Assembly: GCF_018881905.1 (NCBI RefSeq)
Contig: NZ_JACVPM010000002.1
Span: 620,001-684,000 of the forward strand
DNA: 64,000 nucleotides
Direction of reading: 5' to 3'
Origin: Polynucleobacter sp. MG-27-Goln-C1
GTDB taxonomy: Bacteria > Pseudomonadota > Gammaproteobacteria > Burkholderiales > Burkholderiaceae
The position numbers and the translations under genes are program-made. The notes beneath the pieces were generated by a model, which worked only from the letters and a program-made list of their open reading frames with translations, ran no database searches and was not told the DNA's origin. This document shows, piece by piece, positions 9,436 to 17,639 of the stretch (position 1 is its first letter; every line of letters begins with the position of its first letter).

Positions 9436-10629
9436 TTATTTTTCTAAGAAGCGTTGGGCTAACTTAACCCAGTAGCTCACGCCAACAGGGATTAATGCAT
9501 CATTGAAGTCATAAGAAGGATTGTGGAGTTGGCATGGACCCATGCCATGACCCACTGCACGATGATCGCCATCACCGTTCCCTAGGAACACATAGCAACC
9601 AGGTTTCTCCAGCAGCATGAATGCAAAGTCTTCTGCACCCATCGTGGGATCGATCGAGGTATTGACGTTTTGCGCCCCAACTAATTCACTCATGACCTCG
9701 CTGGCGAAATCTACTTCTTTGTCATGATTAATGAGTGGGGGGTAGTTGCGAGAAAAACTCACTTCTGCTTGGCAGTCAAATGCGCTCGATACGTTATGAG
9801 AGATTTCCCTCAAACGTTGTTCAATTAAATCTAATACTTCTATCGTGAATGTGCGAACGGTTCCGCCAATAAAAGCGCTATCCGGAATGACATTGCTCGT
9901 CTCGCCCGCATGAAACTGGGTAACTGATAACACCGCTGCATCCACTGGACGTTTGTTTCGGGTAATGATGCTTTGTAGTGCTTGTACAACTTGAGTTCCT
10001 GCTAGTAGGGGGTCAGCGCTGTTGTGTGGCAAAGCAGCATGCCCACCTTTACCGCGGATAGTGATTTCAAACGTATTGCTTGAAGCCATCATCGGGCCAG
10101 AGGTCACACCAAAATGGCCTTCGGCAAGTCCTGGCCAGTTGTGCAAACCAAAAACGGCATCGCAAGGAAATTGCTTAAATAACCCATCGTTAATCATTTC
10201 TTGCGCGCCAGCACCGCCTTCTTCAGCTGGCTGAAAAATAAAAATGACTGAGCCTTTGAAATCGCGATGGTTTGATAAATATTGCGCCGCACCCAAGAGC
10301 ATTGCAGTGTGACCATCATGGCCACAGGCATGCATCTTGCCGGGATTCTTTGAAGTGTGTTCAAAGGTATTGTGTTCTTGTAGTGGTAGCGCATCCATAT
10401 CGGCACGCAAGCCAATCATCTTGCCTTGACCTAAGTCGCCATCGAGTTTGCCGACAACCCCAGTTTTTCCTAGGCCGCGATACACCGTGATACCCCAACT
10501 TGAAAGCGCTTCTGCTACTAGGTCGGAAGTGCGATTTTCTTCAAAGCGCAATTCTGGATGCGCATGAATATTGCGTCGAATCTCTTGAATGGCTGATGCG
10601 GAGTCGATGATTTCTGGAAGTAATCGCAT
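9436..10629 (-). CDS. M20 family amidohydrolase (hippurate hydrolase-like)
   Basis: This 397-residue zinc-type peptidase of the M20D family likely removes an N-acyl group from an amino acid or splits a related amide. Metal ligands are visible in GLRADMDALPLQEHN, HACGHDGHTAMLLG and QPAEEGGAGAQEM, where the double Glu holds the catalytic base; the C-terminal His is in LHNPSYDFND. A central lid or dimerisation domain starts near GKGGHAALPH. It lies 19 bases after bioD on the same strand, so it may be the last gene of the biotin transcript, but no biotin role is known for the family. Confidence 0.9.
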   Translation of the reverse strand: MRLLPEIIDSASAIQEIRRNIHAHPELRFEENRTSDLVAEALSSWGITVYRGLGKTGVVGKLDGDLGQGKMIGLRADMDALPLQEHNTFEHTSKNPGKMHACGHDGHTAMLLGAAQYLSNHRDFKGSVIFIFQPAEEGGAGAQEMINDGLFKQFPCDAVFGLHNWPGLAEGHFGVTSGPMMASSNTFEITIRGKGGHAALPHNSADPLLAGTQVVQALQSIITRNKRPVDAAVLSVTQFHAGETSNVIPDSAFIGGTVRTFTIEVLDLIEQRLREISHNVSSAFDCQAEVSFSRNYPPLINHDKEVDFASEVMSELVGAQNVNTSIDPTMGAEDFAFMLLEKPGCYVFLGNGDGDHRAVGHGMGPCQLHNPSYDFNDALIPVGVSYWVKLAQRFLEK

Positions 10630-10648
10630 AACTTCATCTTATCTGAAT

Positions 10649-11371
10649 TTACTCAGGCAGTTTTATATGCTCCGCAGCAAATCGTAAAGCCTCTATGGAG
10701 TAGGGGGCATTCTCCGGCTTCTGAAGCTGCTTAGGAAGAGCAGGAATGACGCCTAAAAAAGGCGCAAAAATTCGGTCTTTTAGGGTTTGAATATTTTCTT
10801 CTAAAAGAGGCATTTCCTCTGAAAGCGTGTTCGCTACCCACCCAGCAATCGTCAACTGGCGAGACACAATTGCTTCACAAGTGAGTAAGGCGTGATTAAT
10901 GCAGCCCAAACGCATGCCGACTACAAGGATGACCGGTAAATCCATTGCCTGAGCGAGATCACCCAAATCTTCCTGCTCATTTAGAGGAACTAAAAATCCA
11001 CCTGCACCTTCAACAACCACCACCTCAAATTGTTGGCTTAAGGAATGTAAATCACCCAAGATGATGGAAGAGTCTAGGTAAACATCATTTTTCTTGGCAA
11101 CAAGGTGTGGGGCGGCTGCCTCATCTAGAACATAGGGGCAGAGACTTGGCTCCTGAGAATTCAATCCTGACGCGATCCGTAATGTTTCTAGGTCTTCATT
11201 CAGTTTCTGACCGTTGGAGTCAATATAGGTGCCGGCGACTACAGGCTTAAAACCGATTGCGCGGATGTCTGCCTCTCTTAGTTTGAGAATGAGAGCGCCG
11301 CTAAGTAAAGTTTTGCCAACTTCGGTATCGGTGCCGGTGACAAAAAAACCAGTAGGGGTATTGATTTTCAT
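10649..11371 (-). CDS. bioD: dethiobiotin synthetase
   Basis: BioD carboxylates 7,8-diaminopelargonate and closes the ureido ring of dethiobiotin with ATP. The 240-residue product starts MKINTPTGFFVTGTDTEVGKT, a classical Walker A. VVEGAGGFLVPL near residue 115 is the second signature of the family. Its start overlaps the bioF stop by 4 bases. Order bioA-bioF-bioD is shared with other Burkholderiales. Confidence 0.96.
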   Translation of the reverse strand: MKINTPTGFFVTGTDTEVGKTLLSGALILKLREADIRAIGFKPVVAGTYIDSNGQKLNEDLETLRIASGLNSQEPSLCPYVLDEAAAPHLVAKKNDVYLDSSIILGDLHSLSQQFEVVVVEGAGGFLVPLNEQEDLGDLAQAMDLPVILVVGMRLGCINHALLTCEAIVSRQLTIAGWVANTLSEEMPLLEENIQTLKDRIFAPFLGVIPALPKQLQKPENAPYSIEALRFAAEHIKLPE

Positions 11372-12597
11372 AACTTACCTTCTACTGTTTGCTCAATGAT
11401 TTTTAATTCCTGAATTAACTCGCGTAAGTCATCAACGCTATGGTTTGCAGAAAAAGTAATGCGTAGGCGAGAAGTACCAACAGGAACGGTGGGCGGACGG
11501 ATTGCTGGAATCCAATAGCCTGCTTCATCCAAGAGCTTAGCTACTGCTAATGCATTGGCATTGCTTCCTAAAATAACGGGTTGAATTGGGGTAGATGAAG
11601 GAGTTTTTTCCCAGCTTGAGAAAATCATTTCATCACGCCAAACCTGAATCAGTTCATTCAATATTTTACGACGAGAAATACCTTCATCGCCTTCGATCAA
11701 CTCAAGGCTGCTGAGTAAGGTGTGGGCAATCGCCGGTGGTGTAGCCGTACTATAAATATAGGGGCGTCCCTTTTGGATGAGCCATTCAATAAACGGTGCA
11801 GCTGCACAAATAAATGCACCACTAACGCCAGCCGCCTTACCAAGTGTGCCGACATAAATAATTCGCTCTGAATGCACGCCTGCTTGTTCCAAAATACCGT
11901 GGCCCTGTTCGCCAAGTACACCAAATCCATGTGCATCATCTACCATCAACAAAGCATCATATTGTTCAGCAATGTGCAGGAGTTTTTCTACGGGCGCGAT
12001 ATCCCCATCCATGCTGAATACACCATCGACCACAATCAACTTGAGAGCGTGGGTATCTTGCTTGAGCGATTCTTCCAGTGAGTCGAGATTTTGGTGATCA
12101 AATAATGTCACCTTAGCTTTAGTTTGTGCGCTTGCTAAGCGAACACCATCAATCAAAGAGGCGTGATTGAGTTTGGCCGAGTAAATACTGGCTTGCCCCT
12201 GCTCAGCAAGTCTAGAAATTCCGGTAATGGCATTGATATTTGCGAGATAGCCAGTACTAAAGAACAGAGCTCTTGCGTTAGGAATATGCTTTTCCTCGCA
12301 GGCAGCCAATTTCTTTTCAAGCAAGCTATGTGCAATGCTGTGACCGCTAATGAGGTGCGATGCACCGCTCCCAACCCCATACAGGTTCGCGCCTTCCGAA
12401 AGCGCAGCAACTAATGCGGGGTGGTTTGCTAGACCTAGGTAGTCATTGCTACAAAACGCTTTTAGTTCTCGCTCACCAACGCGAGCCTTGGTGTCGCAGG
12501 GTGATTCGGTAGTACGCAGTTTGCGTCTGAGTAACTGCTCATCCAGATCGGCAATCTGGTGCTCTGCCATATCGCGAGCTTTAAAGTTTGTACTCAT
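11368..12597 (-). CDS. bioF: 8-amino-7-oxononanoate synthase
   Basis: BioF condenses pimeloyl thioester with alanine, releasing CO2, in a PLP reaction. The 409-residue alpha-oxoamine synthase shows FSTGYLANINAI, HASLIDGVRLA, VDDAHGFGVLGEQG (the aspartate and histidine that hold PLP) and VGTLGKAAGVSGAF with the Schiff-base lysine. The start overlaps the bioA stop by 4 bases, so translation is probably coupled. Length is a little above the usual 385-390 residues because of an N-terminal stretch. Confidence 0.96.
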   Translation of the reverse strand: MSTNFKARDMAEHQIADLDEQLLRRKLRTTESPCDTKARVGERELKAFCSNDYLGLANHPALVAALSEGANLYGVGSGASHLISGHSIAHSLLEKKLAACEEKHIPNARALFFSTGYLANINAITGISRLAEQGQASIYSAKLNHASLIDGVRLASAQTKAKVTLFDHQNLDSLEESLKQDTHALKLIVVDGVFSMDGDIAPVEKLLHIAEQYDALLMVDDAHGFGVLGEQGHGILEQAGVHSERIIYVGTLGKAAGVSGAFICAAAPFIEWLIQKGRPYIYSTATPPAIAHTLLSSLELIEGDEGISRRKILNELIQVWRDEMIFSSWEKTPSSTPIQPVILGSNANALAVAKLLDEAGYWIPAIRPPTVPVGTSRLRITFSANHSVDDLRELIQELKIIEQTVEGKL

Positions 12598-13940
12598 GCC
12601 AACACCTGATTGAGCGCGCGTTGTACGGAAGCACCCATTTGCATAGTTTCCTCTGAAGAGAGAATGTACGGAGGCATGACATAAATCGTATTACTAATTG
12701 GCCTAATGAGGATGCCTTCCGCCATGCTTGCTGAAAACATGTCTCGTGAAAACGTAGCTGAATTTTTTAGCTCTGTAGATTTGATATCAAACGCTAGGAT
12801 CATGCCCTGCTGGCGCCAATGTTCGATGCGAGGATCTGCTTTTGCCCAAGCAAATGCGTTGGCAAGATCTTTGCTGCGTTCAAGATTTTTTTCAAGAACA
12901 GATTCAGTTTCAAAAATCTCTAGACACGCAAGCGCTGCAGCGCATGCCAATGGATTTCCTGTATAGGAATGCGAATGTAAGAAGCCTTGTTGCATTTGAT
13001 CGCCATAAAAGGCGCGATAAATTTTGTCAGTTGTCATGGAGAGCGACAGCGGAAGATAGCCGCCGCTAATGCCTTTAGACAGAGTCAAGAAGTCCGGCCA
13101 AATTGCTGCATGTTCGCAAGCAAAAAATTTTCCTGACCGACCGCAGCCTACTGCAATCTCATCGGCAATGAGGTGAACGCTATAGCGATCGCAGAGTGAG
13201 CGCACTAAGCGTAAATATTCTGGTGAGTACATCGCCATTTGTCCTGCGCACTGAACGAGTGGCTCAACAATGATGGCCGCAATATGGTGATGCTCTACTT
13301 CTAGTAGAGCCTCTAATTTTTTTGCAGCTTGCCTAGCGACATCATCAGCACTTTCACCAGACTTTGCCTTACGCGCATCAGGTGAAGGTACAGTGAAAAC
13401 ATCTTGTAAAAGTGAGCCATAGGCTTCGCGAAAAATCGCAACATCTGTGACCGCTAATGCGCCTAAAGTTTCACCATGGTAGCCATTTTCTAAGCAGACA
13501 AATTTTTTCTTTTGCGGTTGATTGTTCAGGCGCCAAAAGTGATGACTCATCTTCAAAGCAATTTCTACTGCAGAGGCGCCATCCGATGCAAAAAATACGT
13601 GACCCAAATGGCCTTGAGTTAAGGCGGACAGCTTCTCGGAAAGCTCCACTACTGGTGGGTGCGTAAATCCGGCGAGCATGACGTGCTCAATTTTTTCAAG
13701 CTGATTAGTAATGGCTTGATTGATGCGCGGATTGGAGTGACCAAACAGATTGGTCCACCAAGAACTAATGCAATCGAGTAGCGCATTTTCTTTGTCATCA
13801 AAGAGCCAAGCACCCTTACCCTTAGTAATGGCAATCAAGGGCAATGACTCGTGATGCTTCATCTGAGTGCAGGGATGCCAAACGGCATCTAGGCTGCGAT
13901 CAACCAGTGAGGTTTGATTTGGATCAGAAATAAGCTTCAT
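12594..13940 (-). CDS. bioA: adenosylmethionine-8-amino-7-oxononanoate aminotransferase
   Basis: BioA makes 7,8-diaminopelargonate, with S-adenosylmethionine as the amino donor. The 448-residue class III aminotransferase begins with the diagnostic AVWHPCTQMKHHE segment, then SSWWTNLFGHSNP. The PLP aspartate is in IADEIAVGCGRSG and the Schiff-base lysine in LTLSKGISGGYLPL. It is the first gene of the leftward bio transcript and is divergent from bioB with about 90 bases between. Confidence 0.97.
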   Translation of the reverse strand: MKLISDPNQTSLVDRSLDAVWHPCTQMKHHESLPLIAITKGKGAWLFDDKENALLDCISSWWTNLFGHSNPRINQAITNQLEKIEHVMLAGFTHPPVVELSEKLSALTQGHLGHVFFASDGASAVEIALKMSHHFWRLNNQPQKKKFVCLENGYHGETLGALAVTDVAIFREAYGSLLQDVFTVPSPDARKAKSGESADDVARQAAKKLEALLEVEHHHIAAIIVEPLVQCAGQMAMYSPEYLRLVRSLCDRYSVHLIADEIAVGCGRSGKFFACEHAAIWPDFLTLSKGISGGYLPLSLSMTTDKIYRAFYGDQMQQGFLHSHSYTGNPLACAAALACLEIFETESVLEKNLERSKDLANAFAWAKADPRIEHWRQQGMILAFDIKSTELKNSATFSRDMFSASMAEGILIRPISNTIYVMPPYILSSEETMQMGASVQRALNQVLA

Positions 13941-14029
13941 GTTTGGTATTTGACCACTAGTTTTTCCTAATTTAGGCCTGTATCTGTTATGTTTATGCCT
14001 TGAATTGATCTATTTTCTGGAATTCGACT

Positions 14030-15067
14030 ATGCAGGCCACCCAAACTACTGAAAAACCCCTCACCCAAGTCAAGTCTCAAAAGGATTTGCACAAAGAGGT
14101 CGACGCATCGGGTGCTTGGTCAGTCGCCCAGATTGAGGCTCTATTCGACCTCCCATTTAGTGAATTAATGTTCAAGGCACAAGAGACTCATCGCGCCAAC
14201 TTCCCTGATGGCGATGTGGAATTAGCTACGCTTTTGTCAATCAAGACTGGTGGGTGCCCCGAAGATTGTGGCTATTGCCCCCAGGCAGCTCGTTACGACA
14301 CTGACGTGAAGGCCAATAAGTTGATGGATCTGGACGAGGTGCTTGAGGCTGCCAAGGCTGCCAAGGCTGCTGGATCTAACCGTTTTTGTATGGGTGCCGC
14401 CTGGCGGGAACCCAAAGACCGCGATATTGAAAAAGTCACCGCCATGATTAAGGGCGTGAAGGCCTTGGGGCTTGAAACCTGCGCTACTTTAGGGATGCTG
14501 GAGGCAAATCAGGCCCAAGCCCTGCAAGAGGCTGGCCTGGACTTCTATAACCATAACTTAGACACCAGCGAGGACTTTTATCGCTCGGTTATCTCCACGC
14601 GGGGCTATCAAGACCGTTTGGATACGATTTCTAATGTGCGTGCTGCCGGCATGTCAGTGTGTTGCGGCGGCATTGTGGGCATGGGTGAGTCCCGTGAGCA
14701 GCGTGCGGCTTTCTTGGCCCGTTTGGCCAATTTAAGCCCGTATCCAGAGTCAGTTCCAATTAATCACCTAGTTCCTGTTGCAGGCACCCCATTAGAGAAT
14801 CAGAAGCCCTTGGATCCGCTCGAATTCGTGAGAACTATTGCTGTAGCTCGCATCACGATGCCGCGCGCACGGGTGCGCTTATCAGCTGGTCGGCAGGAGC
14901 TCGGCAGGGCAGTTCAGGCCATGTGCTTCCAGGCTGGCGCGAATTCTATTTTCTATGGTGAGCAACTACTCACTACCGGTAATCCTGAGGCAGAACAAGA
15001 CCGCGAGCTTTTGGCTGAGTTAGGTTTGAAGACTAAACAAAGCTTCAAAGCAGAGGTTTTAGTCTAG
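14030..15067 (+). CDS. bioB: biotin synthase
   Basis: BioB inserts sulfur into dethiobiotin with a radical SAM mechanism. The 345-residue product holds the radical SAM triad CPEDCGYC near residue 80, the [10 protein letters not shown] segment, [12 protein letters not shown] and the late RVRLSAGR motif whose arginine binds the auxiliary 2Fe-2S cluster. Length is normal. The gap to divergent bioA holds a small 11-bp palindrome, CCTAATTTAGG at 13966-13976, that could be an operator, but I recognise no known biotin regulator site. No bioC or bioH is in the window. Confidence 0.97.
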   Translation: MQATQTTEKPLTQVKSQKDLHKEVDASGAWSVAQIEALFDLPFSELMFKAQETHRANFPDGDVELATLLSIKTGGCPEDCGYCPQAARYDTDVKANKLMDLDEVLEAAKAAKAAGSNRFCMGAAWREPKDRDIEKVTAMIKGVKALGLETCATLGMLEANQAQALQEAGLDFYNHNLDTSEDFYRSVISTRGYQDRLDTISNVRAAGMSVCCGGIVGMGESREQRAAFLARLANLSPYPESVPINHLVPVAGTPLENQKPLDPLEFVRTIAVARITMPRARVRLSAGRQELGRAVQAMCFQAGANSIFYGEQLLTTGNPEAEQDRELLAELGLKTKQSFKAEVLV

Positions 15068-15080
15068 TTTTTGCAAGCCT

Positions 15081-15710
15081 ATGGCGCTAATTGACCGCTT
15101 CATTATTGAGTTTGATACAGCCTTGCGCTCGGTAGTTGGGGGTGCTCATGCTCATCGCCCAACCCCAGGTTCGGATATTCAATCTACCGCTTTGCTAGAT
15201 GTCAAAGAACGAGAGCATGCTGCCGGATTAATGCGCGTCAATCATGTGGGTGAGGTCTGCGCTCAAGCCCTCTATCAATCGCAAAAAATAGTGGCCCGTA
15301 GTCCTGAAATTCGCCAGATGTTAGATCACTCTGCTCAAGAGGAAATGGATCACTTGGCTTGGTGTGAAACTCGCCTTCAAGAACTAGGTTCGCACACGAG
15401 TTATCTCAATCCAATTTGGTATGCAGGATCCTTTGCAATCGGCTTGGCTGCTGGCTTAGCGGGCGATAAGTGGAGCTTGGGATTTGTTGCGGAAACAGAA
15501 AAGCAAGTCGAAAATCATCTCGCAAGTCACCTCCAAAAATTGCCCGTAGAAGATGAGCGTTCTCGCGCCATTGTTGATCAAATGCGCATTGATGAAATCG
15601 AACATGGACAGGCTGCAATTTCTGCTGGAGGTGCGGTCTTGCCGGAGCCGATTCAGAAGCTAATGCAGGCGATGTCAAAAGTCATGACAAGCACTGCTTA
15701 CAAAATCTAA
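15081..15710 (+). CDS. coq7: 3-demethoxyubiquinol 3-hydroxylase (Coq7)
   Basis: Coq7 is a di-iron hydroxylase of late ubiquinone biosynthesis. The 209 residues show the repeated ferritin-like ligands: [12 protein letters not shown] with the first glutamate, [13 protein letters not shown] with Exx[14 protein letters not shown], and [11 protein letters not shown] as the second ExxH. The protein is an interfacial enzyme on the inner membrane, consistent with the hydrophobic stretch near residues 110-130. It follows bioB by 13 bases and precedes the dcw cluster after a 271-base gap. Length is normal for betaproteobacteria. Confidence 0.95.
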   Translation: MALIDRFIIEFDTALRSVVGGAHAHRPTPGSDIQSTALLDVKEREHAAGLMRVNHVGEVCAQALYQSQKIVARSPEIRQMLDHSAQEEMDHLAWCETRLQELGSHTSYLNPIWYAGSFAIGLAAGLAGDKWSLGFVAETEKQVENHLASHLQKLPVEDERSRAIVDQMRIDEIEHGQAAISAGGAVLPEPIQKLMQAMSKVMTSTAYKI

Positions 15711-15746
15711 TTCCGAATTAATTATTTTGCATATTTTTATTTCGGA

Positions 15747-15766
15747 TACTGTTTATTAATACAGTA
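15747..15766. promoter_or_regulatory. LexA-type SOS box
   Basis: TACTGT (15747-15752) and ACAGTA (15761-15766) form perfect 6-bp arms around eight AT-rich bases. This fits the E. coli type LexA operator CTG-N10-CAG and the CTGT-N8-ACAG type used by betaproteobacteria. It lies 37 bases past the coq7 stop and 160 bases before the predicted mraZ -35. I see no convincing ORF of its own between it and mraZ, and no clear -10/-35 pair on it, so its target is open. Confidence 0.55.
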
Positions 15767-15925
15767 TATTTACCCATTATTGGGCTAAATAGCTAAGACC
15801 TATTCTTAAGTATATTTTCCAAGCCGTTGTTTCAAGTAGCATTTTTATAGTCACCATTTTATCAAGACATGACGCTAAGTGTTTGTAATCACTAGGAAAT
15901 TTCCTAAAAAATTACCCAAAAACAC

Positions 15926-15954
15926 TTGACCCTCTTATTGCGATCCTCTAAAGT
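15926..15954 (+). promoter_or_regulatory. predicted sigma-70 promoter of the dcw cluster
   Basis: TTGACC (15926-15931) and TAAAGT (15949-15954) are separated by exactly 17 bases. The first matches the -35 consensus in 5 of 6 positions and the second the -10 in 4 of 6. The start would be near 15961, giving a leader of only about 20 bases. It overlaps the MraZ repeats. Confidence 0.6.
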
Positions 15955-15978
15955 GGGAGGAAGTGTGAAAAAGTGGGG
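15953..15978 (+). promoter_or_regulatory. MraZ operator: three GTGGGA-type repeats
   Basis: GTGGGA, GTGTGA and GTGGGG start at 15953, 15963 and 15973, a strict 10-base period. Known MraZ sites are TGGGN repeats spaced by 5 bases, so this is the expected triple operator, with one imperfect middle repeat. It covers the presumed transcription start and ends just before the mraZ start codon, consistent with autorepression. Confidence 0.8.
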
Positions 15979-15981
15979 TAA

Positions 15982-16413
15982 ATGGTGTTTCAAGGTGCGT
16001 CAGCTCTCAATTTAGATGCAAAAGGCCGCATGTCTGTGCCGGCAAAGCATCGTGACGCCTTGTTAGTTCAAGGTGAGGGCCGAGTTACGCTCACAAAACA
16101 CCCCGATGGATGCCTCTTGTTGTTCCCCCGCCCTGAGTGGGAAACATTCCGTTCACGTGTCGCGCAATTGCCGATGGATGCCCATTGGTGGCGCCGAATC
16201 TTCCTTGGTAATGCTGCAGAGGTAGATTTGGACAGCGCAGGAAGAATTTTGGTGAGCCCAGAGCTCCGATCAGCTGCCGGCATTGAAAAAGAAGTGATGC
16301 TACTCGGCATGGGTAGTCATCTGGAATTGTGGGACGCCGCTACTTACGCTGCAAAAGAACAGGCTGCCATTGCACAAGGTATGCCTGAAGCCCTGAAGCA
16401 ATTTAATTTTTGA
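15982..16413 (+). CDS. mraZ: transcriptional regulator MraZ
   Basis: MraZ binds its own promoter region and represses the dcw cluster; it forms rings of AbrB-like subunits. The 143-residue product holds two SpoVT-AbrB units, near [17 protein letters not shown] and [16 protein letters not shown]. Many relatives begin M-FQGASAL, so the GTG at 15985 is an equally good start, giving a better distance from the GGGG at 15975-15978. The upstream repeats fit its known binding site. First gene of the cluster. Confidence 0.95.
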   Translation: MVFQGASALNLDAKGRMSVPAKHRDALLVQGEGRVTLTKHPDGCLLLFPRPEWETFRSRVAQLPMDAHWWRRIFLGNAAEVDLDSAGRILVSPELRSAAGIEKEVMLLGMGSHLELWDAATYAAKEQAAIAQGMPEALKQFNF

Positions 16414-16425
16414 TGACAGGGTGCC

Positions 16426-17376
16426 ATGAACATAACTCATCGCCCAGTATTACTGGCCGAGGCGGTGACGGCGCTGATCAGTGGCCCACGCATCACCTCT
16501 CCCGAGGCATCAAAAAATTCACTCTTGATCGATGGAACCTTTGGGCGTGGCGGACATACGCAAGCACTGCTTTCACAATTGCCTCCGAGCGCGCGAATGA
16601 TTTCCTTCGACAAGGACTTGGATGCGATCGCAGTCGCGGAAAAAATCAACGATCCTCGTTTACGAATCGTGCACGACAGTTTTGCGCAGATGGATCAATA
16701 CGCAGAGCCAGAATCAGTCGATGGCATTTTGTTGGATCTTGGAATCAGCTCTCCACAAGTAGACGAAGCACATCGTGGATTTTCCTTTCGCAAGGATGGT
16801 CCGCTCGATATGCGCATGAACACGGATCATGGTTTGACAGCGGCAGAATGGTTGGAGCAAGCATCACAAGAGGACATCACGCGCGTGATTAAGACTTATG
16901 GTGAAGAACGTTTTGCATTTCAGATCGCAAAAGCTATCGTAGCTAAGCGAGAAGAGGGTTTGTCGCCAAAAACAACTTTGCAATTAGCAAGCTTGGTTGC
17001 CAGTGTCGTTCGCACAAGAGAAGTGGGACAAGATCCAGCCACTAGAACTTTCCAGGCACTACGCATTTTCATTAATCGCGAGTTAGAAGATCTTGAACTC
17101 GGATTAAAAGCTGCCCTCAATTTATTAAAGCCAGGCGCGCGCTTAGCAGTGATTAGTTTTCATTCGCTAGAAGATCGCATCGTTAAGCAATTTTTGCAGT
17201 CACATGCGAAGGTTGAGGTGCCTCGTGGTTTACCGGTCCGCGATAGGGATTTGCCGCAAAGTGCCCTAGAGATTATTGGACGCGTTAAGCCAAGTGATGA
17301 AGAAGTCCGAGAGAATCCTCGTGCACGTTCAGCCATCATGCGAGTTGCTGAAAAACGTGCGGGAGTTTCAACTTGA
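16426..17376 (+). CDS. rsmH: 16S rRNA (cytosine1402-N4)-methyltransferase
   Basis: RsmH (MraW) methylates N4 of C1402 in 16S rRNA with S-adenosylmethionine. The 316-residue product starts [14 protein letters not shown]. The SAM motif [14 protein letters not shown] is near residue 32, followed by [22 protein letters not shown] and [13 protein letters not shown], all family signatures. It is 12 bases after mraZ. A slightly overlapping long frame starting at 16410 in another phase is not real. Confidence 0.97.
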   Translation: MNITHRPVLLAEAVTALISGPRITSPEASKNSLLIDGTFGRGGHTQALLSQLPPSARMISFDKDLDAIAVAEKINDPRLRIVHDSFAQMDQYAEPESVDGILLDLGISSPQVDEAHRGFSFRKDGPLDMRMNTDHGLTAAEWLEQASQEDITRVIKTYGEERFAFQIAKAIVAKREEGLSPKTTLQLASLVASVVRTREVGQDPATRTFQALRIFINRELEDLELGLKAALNLLKPGARLAVISFHSLEDRIVKQFLQSHAKVEVPRGLPVRDRDLPQSALEIIGRVKPSDEEVRENPRARSAIMRVAEKRAGVST

Positions 17377-17639
17377 ATCGCGCTACGCTGACCTTACTTG
17401 TCTTGCTATTGGTCTGTGCCCTCTCTTTGGTTGCAGCCCAGCAGCGTGCGCGTAAATTATTTATCTCATTAGAGCGTGCGCAAATTGAAGAGCGCAAACT
17501 GAATCAAGATTGGTTGCGCTTAGAGTATGAGCAGCGCAACCTTTCTAAGTCGGCACGTATTCGTGATGTTGCGCGTAATCAATTGCACATGGTTCCTATT
17601 TCTCCAGAGCGTACTTTGTACTTGAAGGAGGCTAGATGA
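17373..17639 (+). CDS. ftsL: cell division protein FtsL
   Basis: FtsL is a bitopic divisome protein that works with FtsB and FtsQ to activate FtsWI. The 88-residue product has one membrane helix near residues 5-22 and a periplasmic coiled-coil. It starts with TTG; the TTG overlaps the rsmH stop as TTGA, and I see no ATG that would give a full protein. The weak codon and the overlap suggest that translation depends on rsmH. Its end overlaps the ftsI start by 4 bases. Confidence 0.93.
   Translation: MNRATLTLLVLLLVCALSLVAAQQRARKLFISLERAQIEERKLNQDWLRLEYEQRNLSKSARIRDVARNQLHMVPISPERTLYLKEAR

Larger units (their letters stand above)
15711..15981. other. regulatory gap between coq7 and mraZ
   Basis: This 271-base AT-rich stretch holds the SOS box, the predicted dcw promoter and the MraZ repeats. 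I see no convincing protein; the only small frames are a 26-codon leftward one (15777-15857) and a few shorter ones without ribosome-binding sites. No clear coq7 terminator is visible. Confidence 0.6.

Noticed and set aside
13941-14029. Known BirA- or BioR-type operator between bioA and bioB
   Set aside because: Only a short CCTAATTTAGG palindrome is there; it does not match the operators of known biotin regulators.
15777-15857. 26-codon leftward frame in the coq7-mraZ gap
   Set aside because: No ribosome-binding site, and the SOS box lies downstream of it, so it is not an SOS gene candidate.
16410-16892. 160-codon open frame overlapping the start of rsmH
   Set aside because: It is out of phase with rsmH, whose product is unmistakable, and it encodes a low-quality Ser/Trp/Arg-rich peptide.
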